From the NCBI GenBank assembly GCA_963667855.2, contig CAXXKI010000016.1, forward strand, positions 1 to 64,000: a stretch of DNA of 64,000 bases. Reading direction: 5' to 3'. The notes under the pieces are model-generated. The model searched no databases, was not told the DNA's origin, and saw only the letters and a program-made list of their open reading frames with translations. The translations under genes were made by a program, and so were the position numbers. The stretch's first letter is position 1; each line of letters begins with the position of its first letter. Positions 16,681 to 25,236 of the stretch are shown one piece after another. Origin of the DNA: G963667855 sp963667855. Its GTDB lineage: Bacteria; Planctomycetota; Phycisphaerae; UBA1845.

Positions 16681-16908
16681 TTATTCTCCCCCTCTACCTG
16701 ATACAAAGTTGTCATCTTCAAAATCGTCAACGTCAAAATACGCTTCGCTAAAAGGTGAATCGTCATCTGCGAACATCTGCAAATGCTCGATGTAAGAATT
16801 TAAACTATCACAGGTAACGGAAATCTTATATCCGTTTGCATCTATTTCGCCAAAACTAAATCGCATATCTATACTTTCGTCATTACGTTCTAAAATTACT
16901 TTTACCAT
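16681..16908 (-). CDS. Small acidic hypothetical protein
   Basis: The ATG at 16908 follows GGGGAG and gives 75 residues. The C-terminal part is extremely acidic (FADDDSPFSEAYFDVDDFED), a composition of DNA mimics or acidic chaperones. It sits within the compact early part of the packaging operon. No family is recognised. Confidence 0.5.
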   Translation of the reverse strand: MVKVILERNDESIDMRFSFGEIDANGYKISVTCDSLNSYIEHLQMFADDDSPFSEAYFDVDDFEDDNFVSGRGGE

Positions 16909-16910
16909 TT

Positions 16911-17171
16911 TCAATATCTCCCCAAGAAGTGATTGTTCCAGGTCGCGCCTTTTGAACTGCTGCGAATCAGCATTAAATACTTTGCGTATGTCACAGGGGT
17001 TGAAAGCGTATAAGCATATTTTGGAAATGCTCTACGGAAAATTACCCGCATAATACCCTTGCTTTTCATTCCCGCTTTTCGTTTCCCTGATTGCACAGTT
17101 TTCGCAGTTGCAGACCACGAAACATAAGCCAAGCAGGTTGAAGCTGGTTTTCTGCTGTAATTACCTGCCAT
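16911..17171 (-). CDS. Small basic hypothetical protein
   Basis: The 86-residue protein is rich in Lys, Arg and Ser (MAGNYSRKPASTCLAYVSWS onward) and may bind nucleic acid. Start and stop abut or overlap both neighbours, so it belongs to the leftward operon. No family is recognised. Confidence 0.45.
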   Translation of the reverse strand: MAGNYSRKPASTCLAYVSWSATAKTVQSGKRKAGMKSKGIMRVIFRRAFPKYAYTLSTPVTYAKYLMLIRSSSKGATWNNHFLGRY

Positions 17172-17395
17172 TATTTAACCCCTTGCATTTTGTTTATTTT
17201 GCGTTTGCCTGAAGGTGGAAAACCAAGTTGTTGTCGAAGATAGAGAATGCAAGACAGTGAACAATCTTCGCCAGCATCTTTTACAATTCGGGTAATTTCG
17301 CGGTCTGTGTACGGTTTTTGTGGATCTTCTGTTTCAATCGCTCTGGTTATCAGCTCAGCTATTGTTTTACGATTGTATAAGTATAATTTGGGCAT
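17171..17395 (-). CDS. Stand-alone RpoN-box-like DNA-binding protein
   Basis: The 74-residue protein matches the pattern of the extreme C-terminus of sigma-54. EDPQKPYTDREITRIVKDAG corresponds to the EDxxNPLSDxxLxxLLxxxG region, followed by a helix in place of the RpoN box and then LGFPPSGKRK, like LxIPPSxxRK. The core-binding and activator-interacting parts of sigma-54 are absent. It is the first gene of the leftward structural operon, with GAAAGGATTT before the ATG, so it may regulate that operon or recognise a phage DNA site for packaging. The similarity is seen by eye only. Confidence 0.55.
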   Translation of the reverse strand: MPKLYLYNRKTIAELITRAIETEDPQKPYTDREITRIVKDAGEDCSLSCILYLRQQLGFPPSGKRKINKMQGVK

Positions 17396-17487
17396 ATCTA
17401 AATCCTTTCATTTATACATTCCCCGCTAAATTAGAAAATCCTGCTTTTTAAACAGGAAATTCTGAAAAAAACGGAATAAACAGTATT

Positions 17488-19749
17488 ATGTTAAACCCAC
17501 TAGACCAAAAAATAAGAATAGTCGTAGAATCTCAAACAGCAGGCGCGAATGCTGCCGTTAAATCTCTTGAAAAAGTGAATAAGACCTTTGCAAGGCTAGA
17601 AAAGCAGCTGAAAAGGCATACAAAGGTATGGGGCAAACAACAGAAATACCTGCAAAAATCGATTGGTACGAATCGAGCATTACAGAAAACGCAAGCCAGA
17701 CTCAACAGGTCAATACGCCAATCTCATCAACCATTAAGTAAGAATATAAACCTACTTCGTCGCCAGCGCCGAGAATTAAAGGCAAACGTCGGGGAGGCTA
17801 GTAAATTAGGCAAATCACTAAAATCTATAGGTGGACTACTCGCTGGCGCTGGTTTGGGCTATATGGCATTACGGCGTATAAAAGATGTTATTGATAAACG
17901 TTTTAACCTTGCCTTGACTGGTGGAGTGGATCAAATCAAGTTAATCAAGCAACTTACAAGAGGCAGAAATACAACAGCTGCGATTGATTTAGCATCGAGA
18001 TTTCAGCAGCAATCGCCATATTCGCGTTTTTCTCTAGGCAAAGACTCTTTGCAAGGTTTAATTAAGTCACAGAGAAATTTGCAGGGCGTCGGATTTGATC
18101 GCGCAAATGAGTTGATATTGGAGATAACCAAAAGCTTAGAACCTCAGCAATTGCGGAAATTTTTAGCAACTGCCGCATCGGGGAGCATACGCGAAGCAAT
18201 GCTTGGCGCTGCCAGTGGGCAAAACGTCGGTGCAATTACGTCGGCATTGAATGCTTTGCAAATCAACGAGTTGGCAGGGACTAAGCGATTAGATCCAATG
18301 TTGTCTGCTGCCGTGAGAATCGAAGAAGCAACCGCTCGACTAGCAGATGCCTTTGATAAATTAGCAGACAAGGTTGCGGGAACTGCTCAAGGAATGAGCA
18401 ACTTTCAAATCGCATTAACAGCGATTCTTGCCGTAGTTGCAGGGGCAGGATTAAAGGGACTTGCTATGAAAGGTCTCGGTAAAGGGTTAAACGGTATTGG
18501 TCGTAGTGCAGCCAGGTCAGCAGGTGGTGCGGCAAGTAAAGGAGCCGCACGCGCTGGTGGTCGAGTTGGTACAGCGATATCTCGTCGTCTTGCGATGCAA
18601 ACCATCCCGCGTTCACTCAGTTTAGGGATGCCCGTAACGGGAGGCGTTCTAGGATATGGATTGCCCGCAACAGCTGCGTTAGCGTCTATCTACACAGCAG
18701 GAAAAAGCGCGGAAACTGCATATGAAGAGCGCAAAGCGCTGAATTCCTTGCAGGGGCAAATGTCGAACAATAGATTATTTGATGTTGCGAACAAGGCGAA
18801 ATCTACTGCTATTATTCCCCGCGAAAAACTGGCAGCAAGGCGACAGGAACTAGATGCTCTAATTTCTTCACGGGCAGCAGGTGCAGGGACTCAACCTGAA
18901 GGTTTTTTCGCGGGAATAAGTGATTTCCTTGGTTTTATGCCAGAGCTGCCCGAAGTTGATACCAAACAACTAGATAAACTCCGAGAAATGCGGCAGAGAA
19001 TTCACGAACAAATTCGTGAAATCGATTCCACCGCAATGCCAGGATTAGATAAAACTACCAAGGCAGCTCAAAACGTTTCTAAAGCAACTATCGACCTTGA
19101 GAATAACCTAAATACGTTGCAACAACAGGCAGCTAAACGTCAAGAGCTAAACATCACGGGGCAGGAGTTAGCATCATCAAGTTCACTTGCTCGCGCTCAA
19201 TTACAGATGGCGCGTATGACGCCGCTCGGTATGGTTGGAGCAACGAGTGAAAGTCTCCAACTACAGGAAGAATTAAATCGGGAAATTGAAAATCTGAACA
19301 AATTGCTCGCCAATATAGATAAATCCACGTCCGAAGGTCGTGCGGAAAGCAACCGTATAAAAACACAGATTGTAGGATTGAGGACAGAGCAAAAGCAAAA
19401 CGCGGTTGCAATGTCACGCGCCTATTTGGACTCTATTCAAGCTCAAGCGTTTAACAGTGGTGCATTCGAAAAAATTCTTGTTACCCAACATCAAAACATA
19501 GCGGCGGGATTAGATAGTGGTATGATACAAGGTCCGCGCGAGTGGGTAGGAGCTTCAGGTTTCGAGGCAAGACAGTATAACCGTAAACCTTTCAGAGTTA
19601 CGGCATCAACAAATAATGAAGAAGTAACATCGCTCAAGAACATTGCGAGGGAATTTAATAATCTGATTAGCATCGCTGCTAATAGGCCAAGTTTTGATTT
19701 TTCTGAACCAGAACAAGACAGACCAACGGCTAGACTAAATATTATTTAA
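17488..19749 (+). CDS. Tape-measure-like protein
   Basis: The 753-residue protein starts with a long coiled coil (residues 15-110), then LGKSLKSIGGLLAGAGLGYMALR, a Gly/Ala-rich hydrophobic centre (about 310-400) and a second coiled coil (about 510-650). This layout fits phage tape measures that set tail length and pass through the membrane. It is rightward, opposite to the capsid operon, which is unusual. The last 50 residues (NEEVTSLKNIAREFNNLI... FSEPEQDRPTARLNII) recur in a separate short gene at 20015. Confidence 0.6.
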   Translation: MLNPLDQKIRIVVESQTAGANAAVKSLEKVNKTFARLEKQLKRHTKVWGKQQKYLQKSIGTNRALQKTQARLNRSIRQSHQPLSKNINLLRRQRRELKANVGEASKLGKSLKSIGGLLAGAGLGYMALRRIKDVIDKRFNLALTGGVDQIKLIKQLTRGRNTTAAIDLASRFQQQSPYSRFSLGKDSLQGLIKSQRNLQGVGFDRANELILEITKSLEPQQLRKFLATAASGSIREAMLGAASGQNVGAITSALNALQINELAGTKRLDPMLSAAVRIEEATARLADAFDKLADKVAGTAQGMSNFQIALTAILAVVAGAGLKGLAMKGLGKGLNGIGRSAARSAGGAASKGAARAGGRVGTAISRRLAMQTIPRSLSLGMPVTGGVLGYGLPATAALASIYTAGKSAETAYEERKALNSLQGQMSNNRLFDVANKAKSTAIIPREKLAARRQELDALISSRAAGAGTQPEGFFAGISDFLGFMPELPEVDTKQLDKLREMRQRIHEQIREIDSTAMPGLDKTTKAAQNVSKATIDLENNLNTLQQQAAKRQELNITGQELASSSSLARAQLQMARMTPLGMVGATSESLQLQEELNREIENLNKLLANIDKSTSEGRAESNRIKTQIVGLRTEQKQNAVAMSRAYLDSIQAQAFNSGAFEKILVTQHQNIAAGLDSGMIQGPREWVGASGFEARQYNRKPFRVTASTNNEEVTSLKNIAREFNNLISIAANRPSFDFSEPEQDRPTARLNII

Positions 19750-19842
19750 ACGACTCCATCTCTCAGATATAAACAACGCTTGTTCTCTCGCAACGTAGAG
19801 AGTATATTTAATACATTGGTCTACATGGTAAAGGAGATAACA

Positions 19843-20010
19843 ATGAGCAAAGGGAACAAGGTATTGATCAGCGTTGCGTTTCTGATAGCTGTTGCTGCTT
19901 ATCTGGTCGTCAATCGTTATGAGATAGTAATAGCAGGAACAGGAGATAATCCTACATTTCGCGGGTACAGATTAGATAATTGGACAGGAGAAGTTCGAAC
20001 ATATAACTGA
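19843..20010 (+). CDS. Small membrane protein, 55 aa
   Basis: The ATG follows AAGGAGATAACA and gives MSKGNKVLISVAFLIAVAAY onward, one transmembrane helix (about 6-22) and a polar C-terminal domain. It stands between the tape-measure-like gene and its orphan C-terminal copy. It could be a holin-like or entry-exclusion peptide; no family is recognised. Confidence 0.5.
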   Translation: MSKGNKVLISVAFLIAVAAYLVVNRYEIVIAGTGDNPTFRGYRLDNWTGEVRTYN

Positions 20011-20014
20011 CCTA

Positions 20015-20182
20015 ATGCTTGAAATCACACGGATTACGCCATCAACAAGTTCAGAGGTGACAGCGCTTAAAAATATCGCAAGGGGTGTTCAAGATTTGAT
20101 CGGAATCGCTGCCGACAGACCTGAGTTTGATTTCTCGGATACTGAGCAAGATAGACCAACCAAGGGATTAAACATTATTTAA
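20015..20182 (+). CDS. Orphan copy of the tape-measure C-terminus
   Basis: The 55-codon frame begins at an ATG and its residues 6-55 align with the end of the tape-measure-like protein. SSEVTALKNIARGVQDLI matches NEEVTSLKNIAREFNNLI, and FSDTEQDRPTKGLNII matches FSEPEQDRPTARLNII. The copies are diverged, so the duplication is not recent. No clear ribosome binding site precedes it. It may be a silent replacement cassette, the remnant of a longer second tape-measure gene, or an expressed small partner. Confidence 0.5.
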   Translation: MLEITRITPSTSSEVTALKNIARGVQDLIGIAADRPEFDFSDTEQDRPTKGLNII

Positions 20183-20394
20183 GCTCTGATTCCATTTCTG
20201 GGATCGGTTGTCGCTGCTATCACAAGCTGTTTCATTACTTCTAAAAATGGAAATTCAAAGGTATTTCCGTTTTGCCTCATTCTGAAATTATAAACAGCGT
20301 TGTTCCTATCTTCTAGCTTTGAAATCAGCTTGATAAGTTTTTCTGCTTCAATTTGAACTTGCATCCAATCTTGTTTGTTTTCTTGTTTTGTCAT
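20179..20394 (-). CDS. Small helical hypothetical protein
   Basis: The 71-residue protein MTKQENKQDWMQVQIEAEKL onward is mainly helical. AAGGATTTATAGAT precedes the ATG. It overlaps the end of the convergent orphan cassette by 4 bases and probably follows the winged-helix protein upstream in a leftward transcript. Confidence 0.45.
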   Translation of the reverse strand: MTKQENKQDWMQVQIEAEKLIKLISKLEDRNNAVYNFRMRQNGNTFEFPFLEVMKQLVIAATTDPRNGIRA

Positions 20395-20429
20395 ATCTAT
20401 AAATCCTTGTCTGTAATGTCCGTAATTGA

Positions 20430-21677
20430 TTACCTTATTGCTGCCGCCAGCGCTATCGGGTTGATTTTGAAATCGACCTTGATTTCTCCCGCCGCGATTT
20501 TCCTGAAATATTCGCGCTGGTTTTCTTGGTTTTTAACCTGCTTATCTTTTTCTCGTTGGATTTTTGTTTCTGCTTCCGCTTCCAATCGCTGTTTAACCAA
20601 TTTCGCCTTACGTTTCTTTTCTGCTTTTCGTTTCTCGAATTCGAGCTTACGTTTATTCTCCAAGTTGTCCGCCTCTTGTCGCCGCTTCTCGGCGAGTGAT
20701 TTCTGATGCTCCCAAGAGCGCCAATATGCTTTCGCTTCCAAGCGCTCGCGCTCCTGATCTTTAATCCACGTCCCGCTTAAATAATGCCGCAAGTATATTT
20801 CGCGGAAATCATGTGTCTGCCCGCATTTCGGGCAGTGGAAAAAGTAAACGCCAAGTTTTTTCCCAGCGCAGCGGTTAATTGTTAAGCGCAACAGACTGCC
20901 ACAGCTACAACGAGGGCGGTTTTTGGGTTGTACCACGCGGTGCGTGGGCGCTTCATCAAGGTTAATAGCGAGTCGCGGGGTGCTGTTATCTTGCTCAGCT
21001 ATAGCATTCAAGATAGATTTTCTTGTTTTTTCCTGCTCAGCTTTCTGTTTCTCGCGTTTTTCACGCCGCCAGCGCTTCCAGCGGGAACAACTATCTTCAA
21101 AAACAGTCAAGAACTCATCAGCTGACTGGTTAAAAATATCTATTTCCGTGTTGTTCGTTGTTGGTTTTACTTTAATTGATTCGAAAACATCAAAATCGCC
21201 TTGCGATTTTGATAGGTTATTACTTAATAACTCTTTAAATACACTATTACTACTTTCAGTATTAGTATTATAAGAGTGGTTGGCACCCCGTGGAAAACGA
21301 TAAACGGTAGCAAACCTTTGGTAGTCTCCGCCCTTGAGCGGATATGCACAATGTTTTTCCATGACCTTAAGCAACCCTGCTTCGATTATTCGCGGCAACC
21401 ATTTACGTACAGTTTTACGGCTTACTCTAGCTCTATTCGAAATCATTTCCTGTGAGGCATGGAATTCTTCATTGGCACCGGCCGGCGAGAATTCCACCAA
21501 TGCCGCGATAATTGCGTTTACTGATTTCTCTGCCGCTTGTCGCTGACGGCGGTCAAGATTTGAGAACAAAAAATGCCCGCAACCGAGTTGGTAGTAGTTG
21601 CGGGCGGTATTATTTCGCGAGTGGGGAATAATCAAGTTGTCACAAGCGAAGCAGGTATTTAATTTGTTGTTTTGCAT
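20430..21677 (-). CDS. Winged-helix and zinc-ribbon protein, possible replication initiator
   Basis: The ATG at 21677 gives 415 residues; an upstream TTG is less likely. An N-terminal CFAC pair is followed by a winged helix (about 50-120; ASQEMISNRARVSRKTVRKWLPRI), a linker, a zinc ribbon (CSCGS ... CPKCG) and a long Lys/Arg/Glu-rich coiled coil to the end. Winged-helix plus zinc ribbon proteins in this position often start phage replication, but no helicase or primase motif is present. A transcription regulator remains possible. Confidence 0.5.
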   Translation of the reverse strand: MQNNKLNTCFACDNLIIPHSRNNTARNYYQLGCGHFLFSNLDRRQRQAAEKSVNAIIAALVEFSPAGANEEFHASQEMISNRARVSRKTVRKWLPRIIEAGLLKVMEKHCAYPLKGGDYQRFATVYRFPRGANHSYNTNTESSNSVFKELLSNNLSKSQGDFDVFESIKVKPTTNNTEIDIFNQSADEFLTVFEDSCSRWKRWRREKREKQKAEQEKTRKSILNAIAEQDNSTPRLAINLDEAPTHRVVQPKNRPRCSCGSLLRLTINRCAGKKLGVYFFHCPKCGQTHDFREIYLRHYLSGTWIKDQERERLEAKAYWRSWEHQKSLAEKRRQEADNLENKRKLEFEKRKAEKKRKAKLVKQRLEAEAETKIQREKDKQVKNQENQREYFRKIAAGEIKVDFKINPIALAAAIR

Positions 21678-21752
21678 TTGATTATCCCCAGGTTGACCAA
21701 CCAACCTACTCTATTATACGCCGTCTATTGGGCAAACCCTTTGCGCAAAGAA

Positions 21753-21785
21753 AAAACCACGTTTATCAGGTAAAAACGTGGTTTT
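21753..21785. terminator. Bidirectional terminator-like hairpin
   Basis: A perfect 12-bp stem (AAAACCACGTTT at 21753-21764 with its complement at 21774-21785) carries A runs on one side and T runs on the other. It lies downstream of the leftward gene ending at 21836 and can act as its terminator. Confidence 0.6.
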
Positions 21786-21835
21786 ATAGAATACGATTGA
21801 AACGGTTGCACAGATTTTAAATACGGACAGGGTAT

Positions 21836-22207
21836 TCAAAGTTTCCATTTGCCCTTAGTTACGCGATTAAAGAAGGTAATCGCAGCAGGTTGGTCTGCCT
21901 CTTGGAGTGCGTTGATAAAAACCTCCAACGGTAGCGAGATTATCTTCACTCGCCGCAAACCGGAATTCCAAGAAATCTCGTTCTGCGAAATCTGCCACGC
22001 TACGCCGCCATTTTCACTTTTACGCTGGAAATCGCGTTCAACCATTGATTTCCACTTGTGTCGTACGCGTTTACGTAAATCGGCGTTGGTCTTGATTCGG
22101 CGTAATGCTCCATAGAGTCTGGTTACCTGATCAGGAGACAATTCAATGGTTTGCGTTTTGTCTATTGATAAACTCCACCCCTTATCGATCTCGGTTGTTT
22201 TAATCAT
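21836..22207 (-). CDS. Hypothetical protein downstream of DUF5131
   Basis: The 123-residue protein MIKTTEIDKGWSLSIDKTQT onward has mixed helix and strand and no recognised motif. It starts directly after the stop of the DUF5131 gene (TGAATG), so it is co-translated with it. It is not the cysteine-rich partner protein sometimes found beside this family. Confidence 0.5.
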   Translation of the reverse strand: MIKTTEIDKGWSLSIDKTQTIELSPDQVTRLYGALRRIKTNADLRKRVRHKWKSMVERDFQRKSENGGVAWQISQNEISWNSGLRRVKIISLPLEVFINALQEADQPAAITFFNRVTKGKWKL

Positions 22208-23041
22208 TCACTTTCCCACCTTTCGTACGCCGATAAAACCGTCCCCGTCCCTTGAGCAGTCAACGCAGTTGTTGTCCCAGTCGAGCACATCGGCAGGCCG
22301 GTGGCAGGTGGCGCAGCGTAGGTCACAAGTGTTGCCACCCCCCGGATACTCGTCGTACACCTCGCCATCAAAAACGCGGTCGTGGTTGTTCGGATACCCT
22401 CCCCATTGCTTGAAATGTATCGCCGCGCCAACTCTCCTACTCTCATCTATGATTGACCTGACCCACTCTGCTTGCGTCGGACGACAACCGTACCCACTCT
22501 CGCCGCCGATTACACTCCACGCGATTCCGTCCAAATCGTATTCCACCGGACCTATTAACGGTTCGAAGCTCACCCACTTGGTCGCCGCTGATGTTTCCCT
22601 TAGATAGTCAATCCTGTCCACGACGTCCTGATTTTCGACGCTCACCCCAATCCACGCATTTTCAGGGTATTCCAAGTTTAATTTCGCCAACCGTTTGGTC
22701 CGCTTGGTCAAGATTTGGAACTTGTGGCGCGGGTTGTCGGCGATAACCTGTAAAACTCGCCGAATCGTGGCGATTGATACCTGCTCGTGAAACAGGTCGC
22801 TCATACTGTTGACGAATACCATTCGAGGTTTACGCCACCTATACGGCAGGTCGAACTTATCCTCAACGACCCTAACCTTCCCAGTCCACTCGGTGCCAGA
22901 TACGAGTCCTTCATATGCTCCACCTTCGCCGCTTAACCTCGCGGCAAACCGTGCCGCATAGCAATTTTTACATCCTGCGCTGACCTTGCTGCAACCCCTG
23001 ATTGGATTCCAAGTCGCGTCTGTCCAGCTAATCTTAGTCAT
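22208..23041 (-). CDS. Phage Gp37/Gp68-type protein (DUF5131), copy 2
   Basis: The 277-residue protein has the same signature as the gene at 1308: ISWTDATWNPIRGC, C-x6-C-x2-C in GCSKVSAGCKNCYA, FVNSMSDLFHE, ILTKRTKR, WIGVSVENQ, SFEPLIGP, GGESG and IHFKQWGG. A further set of cysteines near the end (CDLRCATC ... NNCVDC) adds a possible metal site that copy 1 lacks. The protein is clearly diverged from copy 1, so the two were acquired separately. A CTAGGAG site precedes the ATG. Confidence 0.85.
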   Translation of the reverse strand: MTKISWTDATWNPIRGCSKVSAGCKNCYAARFAARLSGEGGAYEGLVSGTEWTGKVRVVEDKFDLPYRWRKPRMVFVNSMSDLFHEQVSIATIRRVLQVIADNPRHKFQILTKRTKRLAKLNLEYPENAWIGVSVENQDVVDRIDYLRETSAATKWVSFEPLIGPVEYDLDGIAWSVIGGESGYGCRPTQAEWVRSIIDESRRVGAAIHFKQWGGYPNNHDRVFDGEVYDEYPGGGNTCDLRCATCHRPADVLDWDNNCVDCSRDGDGFIGVRKVGK

Positions 23042-23060
23042 TTCACTTTTCTCCTAGGTG

Positions 23061-23106
23061 GGCGCTCCTGCGCCGCTAACAGTTCACGTCCCCCCACAGC
23101 GGGGGG
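23061..23106 (-). promoter_or_regulatory. Leader hairpins upstream of DUF5131 copy 2
   Basis: On the minus strand a six-pair G/C hairpin (23090-23095 with 23101-23106) is followed by GGCGC/GCGCC (23061-23065 with 23070-23074) with loop AGGA. The layout repeats that upstream of copy 1 at 2237-2281. Confidence 0.4.
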
Positions 23107-23379
23107 CATCTGCTGGAATTATTCGATTTGACCGATAGCGGTGACAAACGGGAGATAGCGCAGGAGTCGCTAGGAGGGAGCTTGTGCCTTTATATGTAGG
23201 AGATACTGTATATACAGGGGGAAGGGGAGAGTTGCCGTTGGTGCAGGTTTCGTTGCCGTTTGGATATCGAAGATGGAATGTAAAGTAAGACTGGACAAGT
23301 ACAAATGAGACTGCTACAGTGTATCGTTGCGGTCGGAGAAAATGACGATTTTTGTGCAAATCTATTGAAAGGACGGGCA

Positions 23380-23724
23380 ATGGAGAATTTGCGAATCGGC
23401 TTATCGCTTGTGGATGATTCACTTCTACCCATCGAAGCGGATACGGGGGCCGGTATTATTGATGCATTATTTGGTGACGACGTAAACCCCCCAGCGCGTT
23501 ATCTGAAAATCGAAGCAACATCTGAAGATGGGCAAACAGTGTGCATCACCGTCGGCGCTAGCGACTCTACACGAGCTGGCGTTTCTGTAGAAATCGCTGA
23601 GGAGTGGAAAAAATGCCCCGAATGCGATAACGGTGTTATTTACTCCCTTAGTGTTCCTGAAGGGAAGAAGAAAACTAAACCCTGCGATTATTGTGGAGGT
23701 TCTGGTCGAGTGAAGAAACGCTAA
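23380..23724 (+). CDS. Protein with DnaJ-type zinc finger
   Basis: The ATG follows AAAGGACGGGCA and gives 114 residues. After an acidic N-terminal domain the protein carries CPECDNG and CDYCGGSG, two CxxCxxG repeats as in the DnaJ zinc centre, and a basic tail (RVKKR). It may bind RNA or a protein partner. It lies with 23774 in a short rightward group before the HNH gene. Confidence 0.55.
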   Translation: MENLRIGLSLVDDSLLPIEADTGAGIIDALFGDDVNPPARYLKIEATSEDGQTVCITVGASDSTRAGVSVEIAEEWKKCPECDNGVIYSLSVPEGKKKTKPCDYCGGSGRVKKR

Positions 23725-23773
23725 TGCAATGTCGAGTTATCGGGGAATACTACATCAGAAAGGAAATCACGTT

Positions 23774-24133
23774 ATGGAGATTCTAGAAGCATCGGTGCAG
23801 TATGGAGACTTTACGGGGGAGGCAAAGGGGGATGCCAACGATTCTGGTGGGCTTGATTCTCTTGCTAAGTCTCATGGGATAGGTGGGCACGTTGTTGGGG
23901 CAAGTTTGTATTCTGGCGAGAATGGGTATATGGCAATTGCTATTTATACCACGGACACAAACGACTTCGATAAAATCGAAGCGGCGGCAAAAGCAAACGG
24001 TGGGAAAATTACCGTTAAGAAACACGACCTTGAAGGGGTATCTATTGAGAAATTCCTAAAGGCGTTTAAACGGTTTGACGTTGCCCTACGGTATCGGTAT
24101 CCCAATGTCAGAGTCATGGAATACGAAGACTAA
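23774..24133 (+). CDS. Hypothetical protein, 119 aa
   Basis: AAAGGAAATCACGTT precedes the ATG at 23774. The product MEILEASVQYGDFTGEAKGD onward is an alpha-beta protein with an even charge distribution and no recognised motif. It follows the zinc-finger gene by about 50 bases. A start at 23729 would add 15 residues but has no ribosome binding site. Confidence 0.5.
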   Translation: MEILEASVQYGDFTGEAKGDANDSGGLDSLAKSHGIGGHVVGASLYSGENGYMAIAIYTTDTNDFDKIEAAAKANGGKITVKKHDLEGVSIEKFLKAFKRFDVALRYRYPNVRVMEYED

Positions 24134-24165
24134 TCGAAATCGTTCGGCAAGTTGAGATTGGCGAC

Positions 24166-24884
24166 ATGGCAAAGAGGAAGAGTAAAATACCTTTAACGCT
24201 TCAGCGCGAAAAACAAAAATATGTAAAGGCGGTCAAACCACCCGATTACGTAATTCATGTGATCCAAAACATGAAGTATCGTTCGGTTTTTTCGCGACGT
24301 TGACCGAGAGAAAGACGTTCTTCCGTTAATATGGAATGTTTTTGACGAATGGCCCACACGACAACCTCCCGATTGGTCATATCGTCGTTTATACGTGATT
24401 ATGAGGGCAAGCTTAAAATGTGAACGATGTAATCGCGGTATGTTCAGAGCAGATGAGCGGCCATCATCCGTAGCTTTCAATTGTCATCATAAACGCGCTT
24501 TACAGGATGGGGGAAATCATACACTTTCTAATCTTGTGCTGTTATGTGAACGTTGTCACGGCAAAATGCCTGGCCACAAATCTGTAGCCTCAAAGCTAAG
24601 CAATCGACGAGGGATTTGGACCCAAGTACAAATTGGTCGCGATTTTGCCGCCATACACGAATTTTGTGAGATGTATGAATATATCGAAGACATACCGCAG
24701 TATAAAAACCAATACGGTCGTCCCTGTTTCATGGATTTATACTTTTGTGTTTCACTTCGGTTTGGTAACTGGGAAAGACGGGACGTTTAAACTAAATCCC
24801 CAATGGCGAACTATTCTAGACGAAGAGATAGATAAATGGGAAAAATCACCACCTAGTAGGGTTTTTCATTTGAAAGGCTGGTAG
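24166..24884 (+). CDS. HNH endonuclease-like protein, frame broken twice
   Basis: The intact protein would be 238 residues. It starts MAKRKSKIPLTLQREKQKYV and contains the HNH core with CERC (after LK), NCHHKRALQDGG, NHTLSNLVLLCERCHGK, that is, two CxxC pairs binding zinc and the His-His-Asn motif. One extra T in the run 24287-24292 and one in 24743-24746 break the frame. Removing both gives an open frame of 717 bases that ends FHLKGW. HNH genes are common near packaging genes of phages; here it is the last gene before the right end of the element. Confidence 0.7.
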
Positions 24885-24917
24885 GGCGGGGGTTGGCGTC
24901 CCCCGTCCCCGATACCC

Positions 24918-24937
24918 TACATTTAGTCTTACATTTG
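24918..24937 (+). repeat. Right arm-type repeat
   Basis: Exact copy of the 20-bp sequence at 3181-3200 in the same orientation, 47 bases inside the right core. A GGGGGTTGGCGTCCCCC block directly before it (24892-24908) resembles the G/C repeats at the left end. Confidence 0.6.
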
Positions 24938-24983
24938 CCCCCTGGAAAACCGCACGGAAAGCATCAGGAACGACGATAGTATG

Positions 24984-25006
24984 GGGTTCGATTCCCCCCG
25001 CCTCCA
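24984..25006 (+). repeat. Right attachment core (attR)
   Basis: Exact 23-bp copy of 3129-3151. After it the sequence changes to chromosomal character and higher GC. Confidence 0.75.
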
Positions 25007-25236
25007 GTTTTTGTTCACTTCGTAGCGAAAACGAACACTGGACCTTTGTGCTCAACTACCGTCATCCTTAAACTCACCCCGCACGGCCGTTTAGGTAAGG
25101 CATAGTCCTATAATAATGCTTAATACGGTCAGGAATGCTCGCACCATGCCGTAGAAGTTTGTCTTGTTGACATAAGTTAGGCGGCGCGTACATTATTCCT
25201 GGTGTAGAACTATTGTTCTCTGGCGAGGTTTTATTT

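Larger units (their letters stand above)
3129..25006. mobile_element. Integrated prophage or phage-satellite element, about 21.9 kb
   Basis: The element is delimited by a 23-bp direct repeat and, just inside, a 20-bp direct repeat at 3181-3200 and 24918-24937. A tyrosine integrase stands immediately inside the left end. The content is phage-like: TerL, portal, protease, capsid, decoration, connector-like and tape-measure-like genes, a replication-type protein and an HNH gene at the right end. No tail tube, baseplate, lysin or lysogeny repressor is recognised. Base composition is clearly lower in GC than the chromosome after 25.2 kb. It may be a small temperate phage or a capsid-forming satellite. 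Confidence 0.8.

Noticed and set aside
25092..25115. TTTAGG...CCTATAA dyad as a DtxR operator
   Set aside because: The spacing between AGG and CCT is 11 rather than 9 bases and only the outer bases match the DtxR consensus.
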